Made by a program: the position numbers and the translations under genes. Positions 1 to 6,480 of a stretch of DNA of 6,480 nucleotides are shown here, in pieces. Location: assembly GCA_030624945.1 (NCBI GenBank), contig JAUXJB010000092.1, positions 1-6,480 of the forward strand. Reading direction: 5' to 3'. Within the stretch, counting starts at the first letter, position 1; every line of letters starts with the position of its first letter. Origin of the DNA: Deltaproteobacteria bacterium (GTDB lineage Bacteria; Myxococcota_A; UBA9160; SZUA-336). The notes beneath the pieces were generated by a model. That model did no database searches, had not been told where the DNA came from, and saw nothing but the letters and a program-made list of their open reading frames with translations.

Positions 1-1
1 G

Positions 2-979
2 TATCTGGGCTCGCCCCGGATGGCCGAGATGGTCATAGGCGAGACGGCGACGCTCGAGGAGATGGGGGGCGCCCGCATGCACTGCAGCGTCAGTGGCTGC
101 GGGGACGTGCTGTGTGCGGACGAGGCAACCGCGATCGCGGGGGCCCGCCGCTACCTCTCCTACCTCCCGGGGTCGGCCGGTGAGCTTCTTCCCAGCGCGG
201 AGGCGCGCCCCCCGGCCAGGTCGTCCGACGACCTCGCCGCCGCCATTCCCGAGGACGAGAACCGGCCCTTCGACATGTTCGAGATCATCGACCGCGTAGT
301 CGATTCCGACTCGTTCTTCGAGATCAAGAAGCTCTGGGCGCGCGAGCTCGTCACGGGCTTTGCGCGAATCGACGGGCTTCCCATCGGTGTGATCGCTAAC
401 CAGCCCAAATGGAGGGGAGGCGTGCTCTTCGTCGACTCGGCCGACAAGGCGGCCCGTTTCATCCAGACCTGCGACGCGTACGGCCTGCCGCTCCTCTACC
501 TGGCCGATGTGCCCGGCTTCATGATCGGAACGAAGGTCGAGCGCGAGGGGATTATTCGCGCGGGAGCCAAGATGATCTCGGCGGTCGCCGAGGCGACCGT
601 GCCGCGCATCTCCGTGATCGTCCGCAAGGCCTATGGCGCCGGGCTCTACGCCATGTGCGGTCCCGGCTTCTCCCCCGATGCGTGCATTGCGCTTCCCACG
701 GCAAAGATCGCGGTGATGGGTGCCGAGGCGGCGGTGAACGCCGTCTTCTACAACAGGATCCAGGAGACGCCGGAGGCGGAGCGGGAGGCACTCATCCAGA
801 ACCTGCGGAGCGAGTACGAGAGGGACATCGACCTCCGGCTGCTGGCCTCCGAGCTCGTGGTCGACGACGTGGTGCCCCCCGAGCGGCTGCGCGCGGACCT
901 CGTTCGCCGCTTTTCGCTAATCTCAGATCGCCCCGAGGACGAACTCCCGCCAAAGAAACGCGGTATCCGGCCCGTCTGA
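2..979 (+). CDS. Acyl-CoA carboxylase carboxyltransferase (beta) subunit, 5'-truncated by the window edge
   Basis: This subunit transfers the carboxyl group from carboxybiotin to an acyl-CoA alpha carbon in a biotin-dependent acyl-CoA carboxylase in the cytoplasm. The frame is open from base 2, and the codons before the first ATG (base 20) already give family sequence (YLGSPRMAEMVIGE), so the gene starts outside the window. 325 residues are visible; family members are usually about 510-540, so roughly 190-200 N-terminal residues are missing. Counting from the first visible residue: DSFFEIK at 103-109 opens the C-terminal crotonase-fold domain, DVPGF is at 169-173, and the glycine-rich active-site loop KAYGAGLYAM is at 209-218, followed by a conserved ALPTAKIAVMG segment. 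In Streptomyces coelicolor PccB the position of Tyr216 is Asp422, a known substrate-specificity residue, so propionyl-CoA is not assured; acetyl-, propionyl- or another short or branched acyl-CoA are all possible. The two mutase genes downstream favour a propionyl-CoA role by context only. No biotin carboxylase or biotin carrier gene is visible. Confidence 0.92.
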   Translation, partial: YLGSPRMAEMVIGETATLEEMGGARMHCSVSGCGDVLCADEATAIAGARRYLSYLPGSAGELLPSAEARPPARSSDDLAAAIPEDENRPFDMFEIIDRVVDSDSFFEIKKLWARELVTGFARIDGLPIGVIANQPKWRGGVLFVDSADKAARFIQTCDAYGLPLLYLADVPGFMIGTKVEREGIIRAGAKMISAVAEATVPRISVIVRKAYGAGLYAMCGPGFSPDACIALPTAKIAVMGAEAAVNAVFYNRIQETPEAEREALIQNLRSEYERDIDLRLLASELVVDDVVPPERLRADLVRRFSLISDRPEDELPPKKRGIRPV

Positions 980-1002
980 CGCGGATCAGAGACGGCGGGC
1001 CG
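968..1002 (+). other. Possible RNA hairpin spanning the stop codon of the carboxyltransferase gene
   Basis: An imperfect inverted repeat surrounds the TGA at 977-979. By hand, 972-979 pairs with 986-995 with a two-base bulge (991-992) and a six-base loop (980-985). The stem can extend outward with 968-971 against 999-1002 across a three-base bulge (996-998). The stem is GC-rich but no run of T follows, so it is not a typical intrinsic terminator. It could be an mRNA-stabilising or processing stem that separates expression of gene 1 from icmF, or chance pairing in GC-rich DNA. No folding energy was calculated. Confidence 0.3.
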
Positions 1003-1036
1003 TGAGCGGGCCGCAGCGAGTTCCCGACGTGGGGAC

Positions 1037-1046
1037 GGAGAGAGGG
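1037..1046 (+). promoter_or_regulatory. Ribosome binding site of icmF
   Basis: The purine run GGAGAGAGGG ends five bases before the ATG at 1052. It supports that start. The same frame is open back to the stop of the preceding gene but has no ATG, GTG, TTG or CTG codon between 980 and 1051, so 1052 is the first usable start. Confidence 0.75.
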
Positions 1047-1051
1047 CCGAG

Positions 1052-4000
1052 ATGGGTATTGCGCCGTTGAGTGTCGACGCAGCGATCGCGGGTCGCGGGC
1101 CTCTGCGCGTGGTCACGGCCGCGGCGCTCTTCGATGGGCACGACGTCTCGATCAACATCATGCGGCGTCTGCTCCAATCGCTGGGCGCCGAGGTGATTCA
1201 CCTCGGACACGACCGGTCGGTAGACGACGTGGTCACCGCCGCGCTCCAGGAGGACGCCGATGCGGTGGCGGTCTCCTCCTATCAGGGCGGCCACCTCGAG
1301 TTCTTCAAGTTCCTGCTGGACAGGCTACGCGAGTGCGGTGCGGGACACGTGCGGGTGTACGGCGGGGGCGGGGGCGTCATCTCCCGGGCAGAGGTGGCCG
1401 AGCTCCACGACTACGGGGTCACGCGGATCTTCCGACCGGAAGATGGGCAGCGACTGGGGCTGCAGGGGATGATCCGAGAGATCGTGGATGCGGGCACGAG
1501 CCGCCCGGAGGTCGAATGGCAAACAGAGGTCGAACGCCTCTCGACAGGCGAGCCGACGGCGATCGCCCGCCTGATCAGCTTGTTCGAAGAGCGAGCTGAC
1601 GCGGAAGAGACCGGCCTGGCGCCGCTGCGCAGAGCGCTCGCGAGCCGCCGCGCGGAGCCCGCTCCCGTCGTGGGATTCACGGGCACGGGCGGGGCGGGCA
1701 AGTCCAGCCTGGTCGACGAGCTCGTGCGGCGCTTCCGGCGGGAGGACCCGGAGCGGCGCATCGGCGTGGTCTGCGTGGACCCGACGCGCCGGCGCACGGG
1801 AGGTGCGCTGCTCGCAGACCGCCTACGAATGAACGCGATCGAGCCGCCGCACGTCTACGTGCGCTCGCTCGCGACCCGGCGGGCGCACCTGGCGATATCG
1901 CGCGCGGTGGCCGACGCCGTGGGCGTTCTTCAAGCTGCGGGCTTCGACCTGATCTTCGTCGAGACGGCGGGCATCGGACAGGCCGATTCGGAGATAGCGG
2001 ATCTCGTCGATCTGTCGGTGTACGTCATGACACCGGAGTACGGGGCGCCGTCCCAGCTGGAAAAGATCGACATGCTCGAGCTCGCAGATGCCGTGGTGCT
2101 GAACAAGTGCGACCGACGAGAGGCGGGCGATGCGCTGCGCGATGTGCGCAAGCAGTGGCGTCGCAATCACCGCGACGGTTCCCCGTCGGATGCGGACACG
2201 CCCGTCTACCCCACCGTGGCCAGCCGTTGGGACGACGCCGGCATCGATCGCTTCACGCAGGCACTGGGCGCGCTGATCGCGGAGCGCGGCTTCACGGGCT
2301 TCCCGCGTAGGGTCGTGAGAGCTCCGGTCGAGCGGGCCGGGCTGCCACTGATACCGGCGGAGCGGGGTCGCTACCTGGCGGAGATCGCCGAGACGGTGCG
2401 GGGCTATCGCAACCGGGCCCTGGACCAGGCCGCCACCGCGCGCCGGGTCTGGGGGATCGCGCAGGCGCTCGAGGAGCTGGGAGACGAACGACCGGAGCCC
2501 GGAGTGGGCCAGCCGTCCGACGGCGCGGTCTCGCGAGCGCCCCAGGGCGAGGACTCGGACGCGATACTGTCCCTGCGTCGACGCTACGACGAGCTCGCCG
2601 GGGAGCTCGGGGACGGCCTTTGCCGCGAGCTCGCCAACTGGCCCCGGACCCGCGAACGCTACCGCGCGGACAGCCAGTCCTACCGGGTGCGCGAGCGCGA
2701 CATCCCGATCGCCAACTGGACGGAGACCCTGTCCGGACTCGCGGTGCCGCGCGTGGCGGTACCGGACCTCGACGACTGGGGAGCGCGCGTCCGCTATCTG
2801 GCCTTCGAGAACCTGCCCGGCCACTTCCCGTTCACGAGCGGTGTGTTCCCGTTCAAGCGGACGGGCGAGGAGGATCCGGCGCGGATGTTCGCGGGCGAGG
2901 GCACGCCCGAGCGCACCAACCGTCGCTTTCACCTTCTCTGTCGCGGCCAGTCCGCGGTGCGCCTCTCCACCGCGTTTGACAGCGTCACGCTGTACGGGCG
3001 CGATCCAGACGCGCGACTGGACATCCACGGCAAGGTGGGCACATCGGGAGTCTCCGTGGCGACGGTGGACGACGCGAAGAAGCTCTACTCGGGCTTCGAT
3101 CTCGTGGATCCGAAGACCTCGGTCTCGATGACCATCAACGGTCCCGCGCCGGTCCTGCTCGCCTTCTTCTTCAACGCCGTGATCGATCAGTGCGTCGAGA
3201 AGCACCTGCTCGAGACGGGGCAGATGGAGCGGGTGAAGCGGGAGCTCGCGGGGCGCGGTCGGCCCGGCTACGCGGGCGCGCTCCCCGAGGGACACACGGG
3301 CCTGGGCCTGTACCTGCTCGGCGTGTCGGGCGATGAGATGGTGGACAGGGTGACCTACGCGAGGATCAAGGCGGATGCTCTGGGCAGGGTCCGCGGCACC
3401 GTCCAGGCGGACATCCTCAAGGAGGACCAGGCCCAGAACACGTGCATCTTCTCGACCGAGTTCGCCCTCCAGATGATGGGCGACATCCAGGAGTACTTCT
3501 GCCAGAACGCGATCCGGAACTTCTACTCCGTCTCGATCTCCGGCTACCACATCGCGGAAGCCGGGGCGAACCCGATCACGCAGCTGGCGTTCACCTTGGC
3601 CAACGCCTTCACCTACTGCGAGACCTATCTGGCGCGAGGTCTTCTGGTGGACGACTTCGCGCCGAGCTTCTCGTTCTTCTTCAGCAACGGTCTCGATCCC
3701 GAGTACGCCGTGATCGGCCGGGTGGCGCGGCGCATCTGGGCCGTGGCCCTGCGCGACCGCTACGGCGCCTCCGAGCGCAGCCAGAAGCTCAAGTATCACA
3801 TTCAGACCTCCGGGCGGTCTCTGCACGCACAGGAGATGGGGTTCAACGACATACGCACGACCCTGCAGGCACTGCTCGCTCTGGCGGACCACTGCAACAG
3901 CCTCCACACGAATGCCTACGATGAGGCCGTGACGACCCCCACGGCCGAGTCGGTGAGGCGCGCGCTCGCGATCCAGCTCGTGCTGAATCGCGAGTTCGGC

Positions 4001-4495
4001 CTGCTGAAGAACGAGAACCCGCTCCAGGGCTCGTATCTGATCCAGGAGCTCACCGACCTGGTGGAGAAGGCCGTTCTCCAGGAGTTCGAGCGGCTCTCGG
4101 AGCGGGGCGGCGTGCTGGGAGCGATGGAGAGGATGTACCAGCGCGGCAAGATCCAGGACGAGAGCCTGGACTACGAGGCCAAGAAGCACTCGGGCGAGCT
4201 GCCCATCATCGGGGTGAACACCTTCGTTGAGCCCGAGAACGAGGGACAGGCCCCGCAGCCCCGAGAGCTGATTCGCGCCTCCGAGGCGGAGAAGCGCCAG
4301 CAACTCGAGAGCCTGACCCGCTTCCACGAGCGACATGCGGAGCGGTCGGCGGGGGCCCTGCGCCGGCTCCGAGACGTGGCCTCGCGGGGAGGCAACGTGT
4401 TCGCGGAGCTGCTAGAGGTGACGAAGGTCGCGAGCCTGGGACAGGTGTCCGACGCCCTCTTCGAGGTTGGGGGGCGCTACCGTAGGGCGATGTGA
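1052..4495 (+). CDS. icmF: Fused isobutyryl-CoA mutase with G-protein chaperone domain (IcmF)
   Basis: IcmF is an adenosylcobalamin-dependent enzyme that interconverts isobutyryl-CoA and n-butyryl-CoA; characterised members also act slowly on isovaleryl-CoA/pivalyl-CoA. Its built-in GTPase gates and protects the cofactor. Domain order in the 1147 residues is typical. The N-terminal B12-binding domain (about 18-150) has DGHD at 28-31 with His30 as expected lower axial cobalt ligand, and SSYQGGH at 75-81. The MeaB-like G domain (about 205-420) has a Walker A loop GTGGAGKSS at 211-219 (Lys217), ETAGIGQ at 304-310 and NKCD at 351-354. A helical linker follows (about 428-540), then the TIM-barrel mutase domain (about 545-1100). 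Phe613 and Gln795 occupy the places of Tyr89 and Arg207 of methylmalonyl-CoA mutase, the accepted mark of isobutyryl-CoA mutases; catalytic His833 lies in SGYHIAEAG. Known members are about 1090 long; the excess is mostly an insertion near 733-770 and a longer linker near 477-503. No frameshift or missing catalytic residue is seen. Confidence 0.97.
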   Translation: MGIAPLSVDAAIAGRGPLRVVTAAALFDGHDVSINIMRRLLQSLGAEVIHLGHDRSVDDVVTAALQEDADAVAVSSYQGGHLEFFKFLLDRLRECGAGHVRVYGGGGGVISRAEVAELHDYGVTRIFRPEDGQRLGLQGMIREIVDAGTSRPEVEWQTEVERLSTGEPTAIARLISLFEERADAEETGLAPLRRALASRRAEPAPVVGFTGTGGAGKSSLVDELVRRFRREDPERRIGVVCVDPTRRRTGGALLADRLRMNAIEPPHVYVRSLATRRAHLAISRAVADAVGVLQAAGFDLIFVETAGIGQADSEIADLVDLSVYVMTPEYGAPSQLEKIDMLELADAVVLNKCDRREAGDALRDVRKQWRRNHRDGSPSDADTPVYPTVASRWDDAGIDRFTQALGALIAERGFTGFPRRVVRAPVERAGLPLIPAERGRYLAEIAETVRGYRNRALDQAATARRVWGIAQALEELGDERPEPGVGQPSDGAVSRAPQGEDSDAILSLRRRYDELAGELGDGLCRELANWPRTRERYRADSQSYRVRERDIPIANWTETLSGLAVPRVAVPDLDDWGARVRYLAFENLPGHFPFTSGVFPFKRTGEEDPARMFAGEGTPERTNRRFHLLCRGQSAVRLSTAFDSVTLYGRDPDARLDIHGKVGTSGVSVATVDDAKKLYSGFDLVDPKTSVSMTINGPAPVLLAFFFNAVIDQCVEKHLLETGQMERVKRELAGRGRPGYAGALPEGHTGLGLYLLGVSGDEMVDRVTYARIKADALGRVRGTVQADILKEDQAQNTCIFSTEFALQMMGDIQEYFCQNAIRNFYSVSISGYHIAEAGANPITQLAFTLANAFTYCETYLARGLLVDDFAPSFSFFFSNGLDPEYAVIGRVARRIWAVALRDRYGASERSQKLKYHIQTSGRSLHAQEMGFNDIRTTLQALLALADHCNSLHTNAYDEAVTTPTAESVRRALAIQLVLNREFGLLKNENPLQGSYLIQELTDLVEKAVLQEFERLSERGGVLGAMERMYQRGKIQDESLDYEAKKHSGELPIIGVNTFVEPENEGQAPQPRELIRASEAEKRQQLESLTRFHERHAERSAGALRRLRDVASRGGNVFAELLEVTKVASLGQVSDALFEVGGRYRRAM

Positions 4496-4518
4496 GAAGG
4501 TTGGCGCGGCACCCGCAA

Positions 4519-4524
4519 AGAGGA
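4519..4524 (+). promoter_or_regulatory. Ribosome binding site of the methylmalonyl-CoA mutase gene
   Basis: AGAGGA lies eight bases before the ATG at 4533. An in-frame GTG at 4527 is only two bases beyond this site, too close for normal initiation, so the ATG is preferred. The 37-base gap after icmF otherwise holds only a trivial four-base-pair inverted repeat (4506-4516) and no promoter I can recognise, which suggests cotranscription with icmF. Confidence 0.7.
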
Positions 4525-4532
4525 AAGTGAGC

Positions 4533-6480
4533 ATGCAGGACCCCAAGGGCAAGGCAGACCTGGCCGCCTGGCGCGAGGCCGCCTCCAAGGAGCTCCGTGG
4601 GGCGGATCCCTCGACCCTGGAGTGGGAAACCCCCGAAGGAATCACGATCAAGCCGCTCTACACCGCGGCGGACCTCGAGGAGCTGGAGTACGTGGACAGC
4701 GTCCCGGGCCTCTCTCCCTTCCTGCGCGGCCCGCGCGCGACCATGTACGCGAATCGCCCCTGGACGCTCCGCCAGTACGCCGGCTTCTCCACTGCCGAGG
4801 AGTCCAACGAGTTCTACCTGGCAAACCTGAAGGCGGGCCAGAAGGGCCTTTCGGTCGCGTTCGATCTCGCAACCCACAGGGGCTACGACTCGGACCACCC
4901 GCGCGTCGTGGGAGACGTGGGCAAGGCCGGCGTGGCGGTCGACTCGATCGAGGACATGAAGGTCCTGTTCCGCGGCATACCCCTCGACGAGATGTCCGTG
5001 TCGATGACCATGAACGGTGCGGTGCTCCCGACCGTCGCCTGCTTCGTGGCGGCTGCCGAGGAGCAGGGCGTCGATCGATCGAAGCTCACCGGAACCATCC
5101 AGAACGACATCCTGAAGGAGTTCATGGTCCGGAACACCTACATCTACCCGCCCGAGCCGAGCATGCGGATCGTCGCCGATTTGATCGCGTTCATGGCGAG
5201 GAACATGCCGCGCTTCAACTCGATCTCGATCAGCGGCTACCACATGCAGGAGGCCGGGGCGACCCAGGTCCAGGAGCTGGCGTTCACGCTCGCCGATGGG
5301 ATCGAGTACGTACGGGCCGCGCTCAGCGCGGGCCTGGGCATCGACGAGTTTGCGCCGCGACTCTCGTTCTTCTGGGGGATCGGCATGAACTTCTTCCTGG
5401 AGATCGCGAAGCTGCGAGCCGCGCGGTTGCTCTGGGCCAAGCTGATGGCCGGCTTCAATCCGAAGGACCCCCGCTCGTCCATGTTGCGCACCCACTCTCA
5501 GACCTCGGGCGCGAGCCTCACGGAGCAAGATCCCTACAACAACGTGGTGCGCACCACCGTCGAGGCCATGGCGGCGGTGTTCGGCGGCACGCAGTCCCTG
5601 CACACCAACGGCTTCGATGAGGCCGTGACGCTGCCGACGCCCTTCTCCGCGCGCATCGCACGGAACACCCAGCTCATCCTCGCCGAGGAGACGGGCATCA
5701 CGCGTGTGATCGATCCGCTGGCCGGCAGCTACTACGTCGAGAGCCTGACGCACAGCATCGCCCGCGAGGCGTCGAAGCTGATCGACGAGGTGGAGGAGCT
5801 GGGGGGCATGACCAGGGCGATCGAGGCGGGCATGCCGAAGCTCCGGATCGAGGAGTCGGCGACCCGCAAGCAGGCGCGCATCGACCGGGGAGAGGAGACC
5901 ATCGTCGGTGTGAACCGCTACCGGGCGGAAGAGCAGACCGAGGTGGAGATCCTGGACATCGACAACAGCGAGGTGAGACGTCGACAGATCGAGCGGCTCG
6001 ATCGGATCCGCGCGGAGCGCGACGCCGAGCGGGTGCGTCAGGCGCTGGAGGCCCTGACCGCAGCCGCGGGAGACAGGAGCCGGAACCTGCTCGAGGATGC
6101 GATCGAGGCCGCGAAGGCGCGAGCGACTGTCGGCGAGATCTCGGAGGCGCTGGAGAAGGTCTACGGGAGGCACCGCGCCGAGATCCGCAGCGTCTCGGGT
6201 GTCTACGCCGCGGCCTACCAGGGCGACGAGGATTTCGAAGCCCTGCGGGCGGACATCGAGGACTTCGTCGAGGACGAGGGGCGGCAGCCCCGGATCCTCG
6301 TCGCGAAGCTCGGCCAGGACGGTCACGATCGGGGCGCCAAGGTCATCGCGACCGCCTTCGCGGACATGGGCTTTGACGTCGACGTGGGCAGCCTGTTTCA
6401 GACCCCCGAAGAGGTCGCGCGCCAGGCGGTCGAGAACGACGTTCACGTGGTCGGGATCTCCAGCCAGGCGGCCGGGCACA
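4533..6480 (+). CDS. mcm: Methylmalonyl-CoA mutase, single-chain type, 3'-truncated by the window edge
   Basis: This adenosylcobalamin-dependent isomerase interconverts (R)-methylmalonyl-CoA and succinyl-CoA, the last step feeding propionyl-CoA carbon into the TCA cycle. 649 residues are visible out of the usual 710-740. The barrel domain starts near residue 30. Compared with Propionibacterium shermanii numbering (offset 7), Tyr82 matches Tyr89, Arg200 in MVRNTYI matches Arg207 (both contact the substrate carboxylate), Gln190 matches Gln197, and His237 in SGYHMQEAG matches His244. The C-terminal B12 domain begins near 585, with [11 protein letters not shown] at 591-601; His598 is the expected lower cobalt ligand and Lys592 its conserved partner. 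The frame runs off the window at SSQAAGH. Both domains in one chain indicate a homodimer rather than a MutA/MutB pair. The Tyr/Arg pair argues against ethylmalonyl-, 2-hydroxyisobutyryl- or isobutyryl-CoA mutase. Departures from the usual motifs: Arg68 at the Tyr75 position, Ala327 for the usual Trp in QTSGWSL, and Gln645 for Leu in SSLAAGH. Confidence 0.96.
   Translation, partial: MQDPKGKADLAAWREAASKELRGADPSTLEWETPEGITIKPLYTAADLEELEYVDSVPGLSPFLRGPRATMYANRPWTLRQYAGFSTAEESNEFYLANLKAGQKGLSVAFDLATHRGYDSDHPRVVGDVGKAGVAVDSIEDMKVLFRGIPLDEMSVSMTMNGAVLPTVACFVAAAEEQGVDRSKLTGTIQNDILKEFMVRNTYIYPPEPSMRIVADLIAFMARNMPRFNSISISGYHMQEAGATQVQELAFTLADGIEYVRAALSAGLGIDEFAPRLSFFWGIGMNFFLEIAKLRAARLLWAKLMAGFNPKDPRSSMLRTHSQTSGASLTEQDPYNNVVRTTVEAMAAVFGGTQSLHTNGFDEAVTLPTPFSARIARNTQLILAEETGITRVIDPLAGSYYVESLTHSIAREASKLIDEVEELGGMTRAIEAGMPKLRIEESATRKQARIDRGEETIVGVNRYRAEEQTEVEILDIDNSEVRRRQIERLDRIRAERDAERVRQALEALTAAAGDRSRNLLEDAIEAAKARATVGEISEALEKVYGRHRAEIRSVSGVYAAAYQGDEDFEALRADIEDFVEDEGRQPRILVAKLGQDGHDRGAKVIATAFADMGFDVDVGSLFQTPEEVARQAVENDVHVVGISSQAAGH

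Noticed and set aside
977..1051. Only one TGA separates the carboxyltransferase frame from icmF, and the 72 bases between are open in the same frame, hinting at readthrough or a fusion
   Set aside because: The intervening codons look like ordinary GC-rich spacer, icmF has its own strong ribosome binding site and ATG, and the carboxyltransferase ends at a normal family length. Chance is the simpler explanation.
1823..4336. 837-codon minus-strand open frame inside icmF
   Set aside because: Its product is rich in Arg, His, Leu, Val and Gly with no recognisable motif, and it lies fully opposite a gene with complete catalytic motifs. Strong third-position GC bias removes stops from the antisense frame.
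4527..4532. GTG at 4527 as start of methylmalonyl-CoA mutase
   Set aside because: It lies only two bases after the purine-rich site, while the ATG at 4533 has normal spacing.
4622..5620. 332-codon plus-strand open frame overlapping the methylmalonyl-CoA mutase gene in another frame
   Set aside because: The overlapping frame starting at 4533 gives unbroken mutase sequence with all key residues; this one is Arg/Gly/His-rich and shows no homology I recognise.
4206..6479. 757-codon minus-strand open frame opposite the end of icmF and the methylmalonyl-CoA mutase gene
   Set aside because: Same cause and composition as the other antisense frame; it crosses two genes and their gap, and carries no family motif.
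1052..6480. Repeated motifs shared by icmF and the downstream gene (for example SVSMT, DILKE, SISGYH) as a recent tandem duplication
   Set aside because: The proteins differ in domain order, length and substrate residues. The shared motifs reflect ancient common ancestry of B12 mutases, not a recent duplication.

Overview
The window holds three plus-strand genes in tight head-to-tail order, apparently one operon for coenzyme A ester metabolism. They are (1) the 3' part of an acyl-CoA carboxylase carboxyltransferase (beta) subunit, cut by the left edge; (2) a complete icmF, encoding the fused coenzyme-B12-dependent isobutyryl-CoA mutase with its own G-protein chaperone domain; and (3) a single-chain, B12-dependent methylmalonyl-CoA mutase, cut by the right edge. 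Gaps are 72 and 37 bases, and each downstream gene has a clear purine-rich ribosome binding site. I see no RNA genes, mobile elements, CRISPR arrays or convincing promoters.

The DNA is clearly GC-rich (my impression by eye, not computed), with strong G/C preference at third codon positions. That bias produces very long minus-strand open frames, which I treat as artefacts. The gene content fits a high-GC, aerobic or facultative bacterium able to degrade short-chain and branched acyl-CoAs. A deltaproteobacterial/myxobacterial or related lineage is plausible, but this is a guess from protein flavour only; an actinobacterial source cannot be excluded.

The genes can be joined into a route. IcmF interconverts n-butyryl-CoA and isobutyryl-CoA. 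Isobutyryl-CoA enters valine-type catabolism and ends at propionyl-CoA. A biotin-dependent carboxylase makes methylmalonyl-CoA, and methylmalonyl-CoA mutase makes succinyl-CoA for the TCA cycle. The two mutases show the residues that separate their substrates: Phe613/Gln795 in IcmF (acyl chain without a carboxylate) and Tyr82/Arg200 in the methylmalonyl-CoA mutase. The carboxylase step is the weak link, because this subunit has Tyr at the position where characterised propionyl-CoA carboxylases have a specificity-determining Asp.

I did not find an obviously new system. Points worth a second look are sequence departures inside known families: an insertion of about 38 residues in the IcmF mutase domain relative to the characterised Geobacillus enzyme, a Trp-to-Ala change in the cobalamin-facing motif of the methylmalonyl-CoA mutase, and a possible RNA hairpin over the stop codon of gene 1.
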